Part shown: piece after piece, positions 53,449 to 61,075 of the stretch
Layout of the letters: each line of letters starts with the position of its first letter
Position numbering within the stretch: position 1 is the first letter of the stretch
Assembly: GCF_003024675.1 (NCBI RefSeq)
Contig: NZ_PYLP01000014.1
Span: forward strand, 1-61,075
Length of the DNA stretch: 61,075 nucleotides
Origin: Faecalibacillus faecis
GTDB lineage: Bacteria; Bacillota_I; Bacilli_A; Erysipelotrichales; Coprobacillaceae
Direction: 5' to 3'
Position numbers and translations under genes: made by a program
Notes under the pieces: model-generated
Databases searched by the model: none
Told to the model about the DNA's origin: nothing
The model's input: only the letters and a program-made list of their open reading frames with translations

Positions 53449-53803
53449 TGGTATAACTTACCAACTAGTTGGAGAAATCTATTATCCAGTTATTTTAGGT
53501 GTGCAACTTCCTTTAGGATTTTATGGAAGTAAAAGAGCAAATTATCTTATAGAACATAATAAAATACACTTTACAAACGAGTATTCACATAATCGTTTTC
53601 ATACTGAAATGTTTTGTTTTAACTGTTATTGTGAACAGTTGTTTCAAAAGCTGTTCTTTGAGTGTTTAGATAATTATCCTAAGCTTACAAATAAGCAAAT
53701 TAAAGAAGTCCAAAAACAATTAAAGGAGTATATCTTAAACAAATATGTACTACAACCTAGGGAGGTTATTTATAATGGCAAAGAACTTGAAATTACCAAA
53801 TAG
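53423..53803 (+). CDS. TnpV-like transposon protein
   Basis: 126 residues. The pattern IDNGITYQLVGEIYYPVI then LGFYGSKRANYLIEHNKI fits TnpV proteins found on Tn4451-like and related mobilizable elements; the function is unknown. It overlaps the end of the relaxase gene by 26 bases and the start of the integrase gene by 29. Confidence 0.65.
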   Translation: MLEKKIIDNGITYQLVGEIYYPVILGVQLPLGFYGSKRANYLIEHNKIHFTNEYSHNRFHTEMFCFNCYCEQLFQKLFFECLDNYPKLTNKQIKEVQKQLKEYILNKYVLQPREVIYNGKELEITK

Positions 53804-54872
53804 CTACGGTAGTGTTTCTAAAATGAGCAGTGCTTCACGTAGAAGAAAACCTTATATGGTGCGTATTACAACTGGTTATGTCATTGATGAACAAAATAGT
53901 AAGGCCAAACAAACGTATGCGATTATTGGTTATGCTAAAACCAGAAATGAAGGATTGCAGATGCTAGCCAAATATCATGAACACCCATTTGATGTTGAAA
54001 ATGGAAGTATGACATTTAGAGAGGTTTATGAAAACTGGTCTGCAGATAAATATGAAAATGCGTCTCGTTCAACAATCAACGGTTATCGTGCAGCATTTAA
54101 TGCTTGTATTCCTATTTATGAAAGAAAATTTAGAGATTTAAAAACAAATGATCTACAGAATATTATTGATAATTGTGATAAAAACTATCCTACACTTAGA
54201 AAAATCAAGATACTATTCAATCAGTTATTTGCTTATGCTATGAAACTAGATATATGTGGAAAAGATTATTCTAAATATGTTGATATTACAAAACATAGTG
54301 ATAAAAATCCAGATAAATATGATAGAAAACCATTCACTAAAGAACAGCTTAATATCTTATGGGATTTCAAAGATGATAAGTATTATCAGATTATATTAAT
54401 TTTGATTTATACAGGTTTACGAATTGAAGAATTGCTATCTCTAAAAAAAGAGAATGTTTATTTAGATGAGCACTATCTCGAAGTAATAAAATCAAAAACA
54501 GAAAATGGAATAAGAAAAGTACCAATCAGTGATTATATCTATCCTTTCGTTAAAGATTGGTACAATAGCTCAAAGTGTGATTATTTATTACACACCGAAG
54601 AACAAAAGCCATTCAAATATTGAAACTATTATGATAGCTACTTTATTCCATTGATGGAACGTTTAGGTTTTGATCAAACACCTCATTGTTGTAGGCATAC
54701 ATGTATATCATTACTTGCCGAAGCAAATGTATCACCTACTTATTCAAAGATGATCGTAGGACACAAAGGTGCAATGACAATGACCGAGAAAGTTTATACT
54801 CATATTGATATGCAATATTTAATTAATGCAGTTAATTCTATTTATTATCCAGAAAGCATTAAACATGAATAA
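53775..54872 (+). pseudogene. Tyrosine integrase interrupted by an in-frame TGA
   Basis: A full-length phage/ICE-type integrase (about 365 codons) except that codon 283 (54621-54623) is TGA. Before it: arm-binding and core-binding domains and catalytic Arg216 in YTGLRIEEL. After it in the same frame: His304/Arg307 in HCCRH, His330 in VGHKGA and nucleophile Tyr341 in KVYTHID. The related remnant at 42.3 kb has AGA (Arg) here, so a single A-to-T change explains it. Readthrough is possible but there is no sign of it. RBS GGGAGG before ATG. Confidence 0.88.
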
Positions 54873-55101
54873 CCAATTGAAATGTGATACTGTTGCTCAA
54901 TATAAAGCATACCAATGGATTAAAAGGAACTTTGATATAAACTATCTAACGATTAGCATTCATGATTCTTATAGCTTACTCGTAAAAGATATGCATAATA
55001 AAAATGCCATCATCAGTTACAATAAAAACAAAGTAACGATTCACTATGATGATGGTAGTAAAGAAACATTTAAACTAAAATCTCATGAACCATGTCTATG
55101 A
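54865..55101 (+). CDS. Small companion ORF of the integrase
   Basis: 78 residues; its ATG overlaps the last codons of the integrase. It is homologous to 42641-42865 (shared core KAYQWIK-NF). Strand-rich C-terminal half, no membrane segment. Function unknown; kept at the same place in both elements. Confidence 0.6.
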   Translation: MNNQLKCDTVAQYKAYQWIKRNFDINYLTISIHDSYSLLVKDMHNKNAIISYNKNKVTIHYDDGSKETFKLKSHEPCL

Positions 55102-55116
55102 TGTGGTTCTTTTTTA
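55084..55116 (+). terminator. Terminator after the integrase module
   Basis: GAACCA (55087-55092) pairs with TGGTTC (55104-55109), then a run of T. Confidence 0.75.
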
Positions 55117-55252
55117 TCCATTTCGTATATCGCCAAGAAGAATAAAACAGAAAGTCTAAAAGACAATGTCAAGGACGAACGAAGTGAGCATGTTTATCCT
55201 TGAAATTGTCTTGCTTTCTGTTGAATAAATAAGGCGATATACAGATGGATAA
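55114..55252. repeat. 139-nt imperfect inverted repeat
   Basis: Four arm blocks pair in order: TTATCCAT with ATGGATAA, TATATCGCC with GGCGATATA, AACAGAAAG with CTTTCTGTT, and AAGACAAT-TCAAGGA with TCCTTGA-ATTGTCTT, closing on a loop near 55176-55196. No ORF explains it. Confidence 0.85.
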
Positions 55253-55356
55253 ATATAAACCATTTCGGTTGAGCCTCGAAGTCCCAAGAATGGGACGAGA
55301 ATTGGGTTGATATATGATAGTTTGCTGCATATATGAGAATTTGAGGTGAGAATATT

Positions 55357-55384
55357 GTTGCATACGTGTTGCATATTTGTTGCA
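55357..55384. repeat. Right subterminal integrase-arm-like repeats
   Basis: TTGTTGCATACGTGTTGCATATTTGTTGCAT region: three spaced copies of TTGTTGCAT, in the same orientation as the left-end copies. Confidence 0.55.
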
Positions 55385-55403
55385 TACCGTTTTTAATTTA
55401 CAA

Positions 55404-55475
55404 ATATACAAAAAAACTCAAATCGAGTTTTAGCCGATAAATAAAGGCTTTTGCTGATTTGAGTTTTTTTGAATT
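55404..55475 (-). terminator. rpsI terminator supplied by the element end
   Basis: On the minus strand AAACTCAAATC and GATTTGAGTTT pair around about 38 bases, followed by T7. It restores a terminator for the rplM-rpsI transcript after the insertion. Confidence 0.65.
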
Positions 55476-55492
55476 GTTCTGGGCATTCCCAA

Positions 55493-55504
55493 AAATTAAC
55501 GTTT
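55493..55504. other. Putative attR core at the rpsI 3' end
   Basis: AAATTAACGTTT overlaps the rpsI stop codon and matches 44025-44036. Confidence 0.55.
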
Positions 55505-55888
55505 AGAGAATTGTGGAGCACGACGTGCTTTTTTAAGACCATATTTTTTACGTTCTTTAACACGTGAGTCACGAGTTAAGAATCCTGCAGCTTTTAATGT
55601 TGGTCTGTAATCGTCACCAGCTTGTAATAAAGCTCTAGCAACACCATGACGGATTGCACCAGCTTGTCCTGAGTACCCTCCACCATAAACATTAACAGTT
55701 ACATCAAATTTGTCTTTAGTGTTTGTTAATTCTAATGGTTGATTAACAATCATGTTTAATACGTCTGATGCTAAATATTCTCTAGCTTCTTTTCCATTAA
55801 TAACGAAGTTTCCTGTACCTGGTGTTAAGATAACACGTGCTACAGAAGATTTTCTTCTACCTGTTCCTCTATATTGTACGTTTGCCAT
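55496..55888 (-). CDS. rpsI: 30S ribosomal protein S9
   Basis: 130 residues, full length, with the highly conserved N-terminal [14 protein letters not shown] and the basic C-terminus ending RRAPQFSKR. The reading frame is intact despite the integration next to its stop codon. Co-transcribed with rplM, 11 bases upstream. Confidence 0.97.
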   Translation of the reverse strand: MANVQYRGTGRRKSSVARVILTPGTGNFVINGKEAREYLASDVLNMIVNQPLELTNTKDKFDVTVNVYGGGYSGQAGAIRHGVARALLQAGDDYRPTLKAAGFLTRDSRVKERKKYGLKKARRAPQFSKR

Positions 55889-55899
55889 TATCTTTCACC

Positions 55900-56337
55900 T
55901 TACCCTTTCACTTTCATTTCTACTGGATTTTGTGCTGCATGAGGATGTTTATCACCAGCATAAACAAATAATTTCATACCTTGTTTTCTACCTAAAGTGT
56001 TATGTGGTAACATACCTTTAACTGCTGCTTCAACAAATCCTGTTGGATTTTGTTCTAAGAATTGTTTAGCTGTCTTAACTTTAAGACCACCTAACCATCC
56101 TGAGTGACGGTAATATTTAGTGTTTTCTAATTTTTTACCTGTCATAACTACTTTGTCAGCATTGATAATGATTACATAATCACCAGTATCAACATGTGGT
56201 GTGTAAGTAGGTTTATTTTTCCCTCTTAACACTGTAGCAACTTCTGAAGCTAAACGACCTAATGTTTGTCCAGCTGCGTCAACTACATACCATTTTCTTT
56301 CGATTGTGGCAGCATTTGCCATTGTTGTTTGTCTCAT
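55900..56337 (-). CDS. rplM: 50S ribosomal protein L13
   Basis: 145 residues beginning [20 protein letters not shown], the usual L13 start, with [20 protein letters not shown] in the centre. ATG at 56337 follows AAAGGAG by ten bases. First gene of the rplM-rpsI operon. Confidence 0.97.
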   Translation of the reverse strand: MRQTTMANAATIERKWYVVDAAGQTLGRLASEVATVLRGKNKPTYTPHVDTGDYVIIINADKVVMTGKKLENTKYYRHSGWLGGLKVKTAKQFLEQNPTGFVEAAVKGMLPHNTLGRKQGMKLFVYAGDKHPHAAQNPVEMKVKG

Positions 56338-56398
56338 CTTTTCTTTTCTCCTTTGTTTATCCTTACCGGGGACTTTAAAGGTTTTTGCCTATGAAACC
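56338..56398 (-). promoter_or_regulatory. rplM leader (L13-leader-like)
   Basis: About 60 bases of 5' UTR: AAAGGTTT-CATAGGCA-AAAACCTTT forms a hairpin, followed by AAGTCCCCGGTAAGGAT. Ribosomal protein L13 leaders are known in Firmicutes; whether this belongs to that family needs a model search. Confidence 0.45.
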
Positions 56399-56404
56399 TT
56401 TTTA

Positions 56405-56433
56405 ATTATATGAAATCACAATATCAATGTCAA
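56405..56433 (-). promoter_or_regulatory. rplM-rpsI promoter
   Basis: Consensus TTGACA (56428-56433), 17 bases, consensus TATAAT (56405-56410) on the minus strand. Confidence 0.85.
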
Positions 56434-56477
56434 CAAAATAATGCGACAAAATCATATTATTTTTAATATTTCTCAAA

Positions 56478-56669
56478 TTAGTAAGTAGGATCTTCTGGAA
56501 TAATAATTGCGGCAAGAATATAAACCAATAAGCCTGTTCCAGCATATAAACAAAGTAATACACACGCAATTCTTACAAGTGAAGGATCAACAGCAAAATA
56601 TTCAGCTAATCCACCACAAATGCCTGCCAACATTTTATCTTTTCTTGAACGATATAATCTTTTTTTCAT
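56478..56669 (-). CDS. PspC domain protein
   Basis: 63 residues: KRLYRSRKDKMLAGICGGLA then EYFAVDPSLVRI, the PspC signature, and one membrane helix (residues 33-55). PspC proteins act in envelope-stress responses. It is the last gene of a four-gene operon with PadR, DUF1700 and DUF4097 proteins. Confidence 0.88.
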   Translation of the reverse strand: MKKRLYRSRKDKMLAGICGGLAEYFAVDPSLVRIACVLLCLYAGTGLLVYILAAIIIPEDPTY

Positions 56670-56671
56670 TT

Positions 56672-57430
56672 CTATTCCCCCTCAAAATGAATTGAAACAT
56701 TTCCTAAATCTGTGTCAATTGTAATATTTTTATTACCAACGACTTCATCTGTTTTACTTACATGAATCGAACTCATGTTTCCATCTTTATCAACATGATA
56801 TTGGTTTCTTGCACCTGCCATCGTTACTTCAACATTACCCATATCATTTTCTATATCAAATGAATCTGTATTTAAATAATTTAATCTAAGATCTCCCGTA
56901 TCATTGTCAACACTTGTTTTTCCGTCCACTTGAAGACGTTTAATTGTTGCTTTACTTGAATCACTTTCTAAATCAAGTTGTGTACATTGTAAAGCTTCCA
57001 TTGTAATATTTGTAGCATCAAAATCTAAACCTACCTCATTAAACCTAATATTTCTCGGTAAATAAAGTGTAACATTTCCTGCCTGTTTTTTATTATTCAC
57101 TCCATCAAAAGAAATATTTGCTTTTACACCATCATATTTAAATTCATAGTCCCTATCCACATTATCTGCTTCAACTTTAATGACTTCACCATCATAATAT
57201 TTAATTGTCCCATTTACTGCAGATAACTCCAAAGATAAATCACAAGAATCATCTACTCTCATTTCCATAGAAACATTTCTTGCTTTCCCAAAAGATCTTA
57301 TTGTTACATATTTACTGAGCTTTTGTGTTTCATCTGGTAATTCACTAATTCCATTCATAAAAAAACCAACAATACATAAAACAGTTCCTATAACCAATGA
57401 AGCAAAAGCTATACTTTTATAAATTTTCAT
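56672..57430 (-). CDS. DUF4097 family surface protein (LiaX/adhesin-like)
   Basis: 252 residues: N-terminal membrane helix (residues 6-25) and a beta-helix-like repeat domain typical of DUF4097 (ANISFDGVNN, LPRNIRFNEVGLDFDA, TGDLRLNYL, GNVEVTMAG, DLGNVSIHFEGE). ATG at 57430 has AAGGTGG before it. Such proteins are found with PspC and DUF1700 proteins in envelope-stress operons. Confidence 0.8.
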   Translation of the reverse strand: MKIYKSIAFASLVIGTVLCIVGFFMNGISELPDETQKLSKYVTIRSFGKARNVSMEMRVDDSCDLSLELSAVNGTIKYYDGEVIKVEADNVDRDYEFKYDGVKANISFDGVNNKKQAGNVTLYLPRNIRFNEVGLDFDATNITMEALQCTQLDLESDSSKATIKRLQVDGKTSVDNDTGDLRLNYLNTDSFDIENDMGNVEVTMAGARNQYHVDKDGNMSSIHVSKTDEVVGNKNITIDTDLGNVSIHFEGE

Positions 57431-57431
57431 A

Positions 57432-58043
57432 TTAACCAACCACCTTATTATAAATATTTTTTCCTAAATCAATCATTGCTCTAAAAGCTTGTGGTAAATA
57501 TTTAAACAAACTTACTGTCATCAATGATGTTAAATAACTAAGCGAAACAAGTAGTAGACCAATACCTAAACAAATCAAACCACCTGCAATTAAGCCATCT
57601 ATAAATAAACGAAGCGCCACTACCGCTAAAGCAACAACAGCACAAAGTAAACCAAATGTTCCAAAAACACCAACACAAACAATACCAATAAATAAACCTA
57701 TTGCTCCAACAATTAATCCACCAATGCCACCAACCGTTGGTAAAACAAGAAGAACTAACAAGACAACAATAATGCCTCTTAAAATACGCATATTTCTTTC
57801 ATTAAAATGATGAATTTCTTCATGATCAGATTTGATATCTTGATGATTTTCAACACCTAACCCTTCTTTAATTGTTTGTGCAACTTTCTTTGGTGATTCA
57901 AGTTCCTTAATAATTTCTTGTTCATGTTCACTTCCAGCATCTTCAAAATAATCACGATAATAATTCAATGCTTCTTCTCTTTCTGTTGCATCTATATCTT
58001 GTAATAAATCTTCTAATTCCTTTAGAAATTGTTCCTTATTCAT
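57432..58043 (-). CDS. DUF1700 family membrane protein
   Basis: 203 residues. The N-terminal 60 form the helical DUF1700 head (MNKEQFLKELEDLLQDIDAT... EREEALNYYRDYFEDAG), followed by three to four membrane helices from residue 88 on. DUF1700 proteins usually sit right after a PadR regulator, as here (8-base overlap). Confidence 0.88.
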   Translation of the reverse strand: MNKEQFLKELEDLLQDIDATEREEALNYYRDYFEDAGSEHEQEIIKELESPKKVAQTIKEGLGVENHQDIKSDHEEIHHFNERNMRILRGIIVVLLVLLVLPTVGGIGGLIVGAIGLFIGIVCVGVFGTFGLLCAVVALAVVALRLFIDGLIAGGLICLGIGLLLVSLSYLTSLMTVSLFKYLPQAFRAMIDLGKNIYNKVVG

Positions 58044-58362
58044 TATTATCCCCTCCTTTTAATAATGAATTAATTTTCTTTGTGTAATCGATCCATTCTA
58101 ATCGATACATTTCTAATTTATTCTTTCCATTTCCTGTAATACGATAATATCTTCTATTTCTGCCATCTATTTGTTTATCATACGTTTCTAAACACTCATC
58201 CTTTTGTAATCTTCTAAGGACAGGATATAATGTCGATTCAGAAACATCAATTCCTTTTCTTACATCTTGGGTAATCTTATAACCATATGTTCCTTCTTCT
58301 TCTTTAGCAACAACACTTAAAACAATGGCATCCAATAAAGCAGCCCCTGTATTAAATATCAT
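58036..58362 (-). CDS. PadR family transcriptional regulator
   Basis: 108 residues; winged helix with TYGYKITQDV, SESTLYPVLRRLQKDE and RRYYRITGNGKNKL. It heads the DUF1700/DUF4097/PspC operon and most likely represses it. RBS AGGAGGG. Confidence 0.92.
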   Translation of the reverse strand: MIFNTGAALLDAIVLSVVAKEEEGTYGYKITQDVRKGIDVSESTLYPVLRRLQKDECLETYDKQIDGRNRRYYRITGNGKNKLEMYRLEWIDYTKKINSLLKGGDNNE

Positions 58363-58456
58363 ATTTACCCTCCTATTCTTTATACAATAATATTATACGA
58401 TGTATAGTATTATATTTCAATAATTATTCGCATAAAAAAATAATGTGCTAAACACA

Positions 58457-59188
58457 TTATCCAAAAAAATCTAAAGTTAATTTTAAAACCTGTTTAATAT
58501 CTGAAAGTTTATCAAAGTTATGATTTCCATCTTCTATCGAAACAAACTTTGTTCCTTTATGAAATAATTTCATATATTTATCACTAATTTCATAAGGAAC
58601 CGTTATATCTTTTGTCCCATGAATAACCAGTAATTCATTTTGATACGTATCAAGATTTTGATAAAAATCTCTTTTTAAAATATCTTCTACAAATTCATCC
58701 GATATTTCATAGCCCCCATGATCATACGTCTTTGCTTTTTCAACTTGACCTGTCAAATAATGAAGTGCCTCTGGCAAGTTAAAAGCAGGTGCCCATAAGA
58801 CCATCTTTTTAATCACATTTGGATAAAGCTTTGCTAGTTCACTAGCAATAGCTCCTCCCATCGAATGTCCTAAAACATAGATTTCTGTACAATTTTCCAT
58901 TTTTAAACATTCTTCTAAAATAACTCTGGCACAAGACAGTTCATCTTGAAAAGTCATATCCACAAAATTCCCATCACTTTCTCCACTTCCTAAAAAATCA
59001 AAGCGAAAAGAAGCAATTCCTTTAGCTTCTAACATACGTGATAATTGTACATAAGAAAACTTTGTTCCCGTTTTTTGTCCTGTAAAACCATGGAAAATCA
59101 AACAAACAGGATGTTTGTCTTGATTAGGTTTATGAAAAAATCCTCTAAGTGTTCCTTTGGGTGTTGGTATTTCACAATAATGTTGCAT
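58457..59188 (-). CDS. Alpha/beta hydrolase (esterase/acylglycerol-lipase-like)
   Basis: 243 residues. Oxyanion-hole motif IFHGFTGQ near residue 36, nucleophile elbow LGHSMGGA near residue 107, Asp in HGTKDITVP and the catalytic His in DGNHNFDK. The closest pattern is the cinnamoyl-esterase / serine aminopeptidase S33 type; substrate unknown. ATG at 59188 lies two bases before the stop of the upstream small gene; a 43-codon extension is a frame overlap only. Confidence 0.82.
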   Translation of the reverse strand: MQHYCEIPTPKGTLRGFFHKPNQDKHPVCLIFHGFTGQKTGTKFSYVQLSRMLEAKGIASFRFDFLGSGESDGNFVDMTFQDELSCARVILEECLKMENCTEIYVLGHSMGGAIASELAKLYPNVIKKMVLWAPAFNLPEALHYLTGQVEKAKTYDHGGYEISDEFVEDILKRDFYQNLDTYQNELLVIHGTKDITVPYEISDKYMKLFHKGTKFVSIEDGNHNFDKLSDIKQVLKLTLDFFG

Positions 59189-59189
59189 C

Positions 59190-59429
59190 TTACATACCCT
59201 CACGTGCTTTCTTAATTCTTTTAATACCACCCATTGTGACATATTGTTTTGTAATATCGATGATATTTTCTTTTTTAAAGTCTCCACCAATAAATAAACA
59301 TGTATCCATAATTTCATTTGTCACAATTGTAAGCATTTCATCAGAAAGTTCTTCATCAAGTTCATTTCTCACAATTTCTTTACATTCATCTATATAAGCA
59401 GTTTTATCAATTTCTGTAATACCTTCCAT
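59190..59429 (-). CDS. Small hypothetical protein
   Basis: 79 residues, acidic and helical, with no membrane segment; family not recognised. GGAGG precedes the ATG. It is translationally coupled to the hydrolase gene after it. Confidence 0.55.
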   Translation of the reverse strand: MEGITEIDKTAYIDECKEIVRNELDEELSDEMLTIVTNEIMDTCLFIGGDFKKENIIDITKQYVTMGGIKRIKKAREGM

Positions 59430-59622
59430 TTTTATACCTCCATTTTTATCTTATTATACCAAAAAATATGTCTAAAAAATGAATTGTACGAAAAAAAAGC
59501 CCAATTTGTTCCGTTTTTCAATGACCCAACATTTCTTCCATATAATGAAAATACAAAGAACACGTCTCTCTTATCCATTATGATATTCGTTGTGTTGACA
59601 AGAGAAACAGAAAGGAATTCAT

Positions 59623-59835
59623 ATGAGTAAAATCATTTTTATTAATTTAAGAAATGTAAGAGAAGACAATGATTTAAAACAAAAAGATCTTGCAAAACTG
59701 ATCTCTGTTTCTCCCCGTACGTATTCACACTATGAAAACTACGAAAGAGAAATGCCAATTGCTACATGGAAACTTCTTTCCAAAATTTTTAATCATAGTA
59801 TTGATTTTTTATGCATTACCGCAGAAGTAGACTAA
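59623..59835 (+). CDS. Small XRE family HTH regulator
   Basis: 70 residues, essentially one helix-turn-helix domain: LRNVREDNDLKQKDLAKLIS then SPRTYSHYENYEREMP. RBS AAAGGAA. It precedes the SMODS-NUDIX-like gene by about 190 bases; no link is shown. Confidence 0.8.
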   Translation: MSKIIFINLRNVREDNDLKQKDLAKLISVSPRTYSHYENYEREMPIATWKLLSKIFNHSIDFLCITAEVD

Positions 59836-60022
59836 CACATAAGAAATATTCTATTACATACAAGTCTGTCCAAATTAGAAAACTAATTTCGTACAGTCTT
59901 TTCTTATATAAAAAAGAAGAAATTTCTAATTTTTTGACGTATATATTTATAGAGATAGTTTAATATCTATTTCTTGTATATTATTTTTGTTTAAGATATA
60001 ATTTGAGAAAGATTGGTGCACA

Positions 60023-60724
60023 ATGCGTCTATACATCGAAAAGAAAGATTTAGAACATCTATTAGAAAATAAAAGTGAATATATTGGAAATAATATAACA
60101 TAAGATACTATTTTTGCTGCTGTTTCCTTTCTATTATCTGCTTTAACAGCAAATTATGATTCATTTTTTATGATTCCAAGTATCATTATTAAATATTTTT
60201 TTATAGTAATTGGTGTACTTTATTTATTTAAGATAGGAAAAGAGTTTATGACAAAAAAATATAATTATGAAAATTTAATAAATGATATTAATAATCTAGA
60301 CTTAGTGGCTCATAGACATTCGCTAGTCATCATCAAAAACAAAGACAAGTATTTACTTTACGATGATGAAAGATGGCAATGTAAATTATTTATCAATTAC
60401 AAAACTAAAGATGAAAATAATGAAACTGCTATAAAAGAAGCATTAGAAAAAGATCTACAACTTGATACTTCAACAATAAATTGTGAATTTGTTACTTCTA
60501 GAACTCAAGAAAAATATTCAGTTAGTCATAACGAAAATAGAATTTATAATCACAATCTTTACTCTATAACACTTTCTAAATTACCTGCTTATATGAAAAA
60601 AGACAATTTTGTGATAAATAATAAGCATTACTATTGGATGACAATGGATGAGATGTTATCTGACTCCAATATTAAAGAAAAAAATTTAGAAGTTGTTTAT
60701 TTTGTAAAAGACTCAATTTCATAA
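60023..60724 (+). pseudogene. SMODS-associated-NUDIX-like membrane protein with early stop
   Basis: The frame opens at ATG 60023 (MRLYIEKKDLEHLL), meets TAA at 60101-60103 (codon 27), then stays open to 60724. After the stop come two membrane helices (AAVSFLLSALTA and IIKYFFIVIGVLYLF), then a NUDIX-like domain with LLYDDERWQCKLFINYKT, RIYNHNLYSITL and YYWMTMDEM. This pattern matches my memory of SMODS-associated NUDIX proteins from cyclic-nucleotide defence loci. An internal start at ATG 60170 would still give 184 residues with one helix. No cyclase gene is visible. Confidence 0.6.
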
Positions 60725-60733
60725 GCAAGAAGT

Positions 60734-60768
60734 AAATCCTTTAGTGAAAACTAGAGGATTTTTTATCT
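60734..60768 (+). terminator. Terminator after the NUDIX-like gene
   Basis: AATCCTTTAG-TGAAAA-CTAGAGGATT followed by TTTTAT. Confidence 0.7.
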
Positions 60769-60786
60769 ATAATTCAAATAAAAAAG

Positions 60787-60838
60787 GGACAAAATAAATT
60801 TTGTCCACATGGTAATAATCTTTGAAGATTATTACCTT
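60787..60838. repeat. Two strong hairpins before the terminal ORF
   Basis: GGACAAAAT-AA-ATTTTGTCC (60787-60806) and GGTAATAATCTT-TG-AAGATTATTACC (60811-60836). Possible end structure of an insertion sequence. Confidence 0.6.
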
Positions 60839-60848
60839 TTTCTTTAAA

Positions 60849-61075
60849 ATGTTAGTTGGTGATTTTATGATTGATGATACTAACTATGCTGACTGTCTTA
60901 CTTTATACAATTTTAATCATGTTGATAAAATCAAAGGCAAGGAATCTTTTTCCTATATCTTTAATGACAACATCAACTATATCCGCTCTCTTTATAATAG
61001 AGGCAAGATCAGAAACATTACCTATGATACCATCCAGAAAACTATTCTTTGTGGTTCCATCTATCTTGGCTATGA
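60849..61075 (+). CDS. Start of a probable transposase (cut by window end)
   Basis: 75 codons are open to the last base, reading MLVGDFMIDDTNYADCLTLY and ending TILCGSIYLGY. The Cys-Gly-x4-Gly-Tyr string resembles the start of the zinc-binding region of some transposases, but the part that would prove it lies outside the window. Confidence 0.35.
   Translation, partial: MLVGDFMIDDTNYADCLTLYNFNHVDKIKGKESFSYIFNDNINYIRSLYNRGKIRNITYDTIQKTILCGSIYLGY

Larger units (their letters stand above)
44025..55504. mobile_element. Integrative mobilizable element in the 3' end of rpsI
   Basis: About 11.5 kb bounded by the 12-bp core repeat and subterminal repeats. Modules from the right: tyrosine integrase, TnpV, MobV relaxase, RepA-like ATPase, small regulator-like ORF, then the divergent defence cargo operon. 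There are no conjugation (type IV secretion) genes, so it would depend on a helper. The integrase is interrupted by a stop codon, so the element may be locked in place. The rpsI 3' end is a known target of integrative elements in Firmicutes. Confidence 0.7.

Noticed and set aside
55156-55411. Several overlapping minus-strand ORFs of 60-80 codons
   Set aside because: They come from the open frames of the long hairpin and the subterminal repeats; no ribosome binding site and His/Cys/Gln-rich nonsense-like composition.
59836-60022. Gene or RNA in the gap after the small XRE gene
   Set aside because: AT-rich with no convincing ORF, hairpin with T tract or promoter pair.

Overview
The window is low-GC DNA with densely packed genes and strong GGAGG-type ribosome binding sites. 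It carries a complete bacterial V-type ATPase operon, a two-subunit class I fumarase and CCA-encoded tRNA clusters. This fits a Gram-positive Firmicute of the Erysipelotrichia/Coprobacillaceae kind (a gut anaerobe). That placement is an inference from gene content and style; no rRNA gene is present.

Layout. 1-620: minus-strand tRNA cluster (Val, Thr, Tyr, Gln, Lys, Leu, Gly). 0.7-11.1 kb: housekeeping genes (galE, alr, a HAD phosphatase, deoD, two recently duplicated thioredoxin-like lipoproteins, NfeD plus SPFH membrane proteins, asnB). 11.1-22.3 kb: aroD, then a ten-gene V-ATPase operon G-C-I'-I-K-F-E-A-B-D with its own promoter and about 240 nt of leader; it carries a second, truncated subunit I. 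22.3-31.1 kb: Xaa-Pro aminopeptidase, a MetE-like protein, a free-standing ATP-cone protein, a radical SAM protein, a D,D-carboxypeptidase, fumarase and an RpiR-type regulator. 31.1-39.8 kb: a candidate C-rich-loop sRNA, MscL with a zinc ribbon, a frameshifted pseudogene, two more tRNA clusters, DegV, dipeptidase, a SWIM/SNF2 helicase and a PTS IIC protein. 39.8-42.1 kb: amidase, NUDIX hydrolase, methionine aminopeptidase.

42.2-55.5 kb is accessory DNA stacked at the 3' end of rpsI (S9). The inner, intact unit (about 44.03-55.50 kb) looks like an integrative mobilizable element. It carries a RepA-like ATPase, a MobV relaxase, TnpV and a tyrosine integrase that a TGA codon interrupts between the catalytic Arg and the His-Arg-His-Tyr half. 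Its cargo is one minus-strand defence operon: XRE-type regulator, Type III methyltransferase (Mod), Type III helicase/nuclease (Res), and an AAA ATPase fused to a DUF4435/TOPRIM-like domain, which resembles a single-chain PARIS (AriA-AriB) system. To its left lies the decayed right end of a related older element: an integrase C-terminus, its small companion ORF, an IS200-type insertion, and a compact locus with every hallmark of an Fst/par-type type I toxin-antitoxin. That locus has a 28-residue hydrophobic peptide, an SD-sequestering 5' hairpin, a convergent antisense RNA promoter, a shared terminator and a perfect 15-nt repeat that makes the antisense RNA complementary to the toxin start region.

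55.5-61.1 kb returns to the backbone: rpsI-rplM with a near-consensus promoter, a PadR/DUF1700/DUF4097/PspC envelope-stress-like cluster, an alpha/beta hydrolase and a small XRE regulator. These are followed by a second accessory patch: a SMODS-associated-NUDIX-like membrane protein with an early in-frame stop, and the start of a probable transposase cut by the window end.
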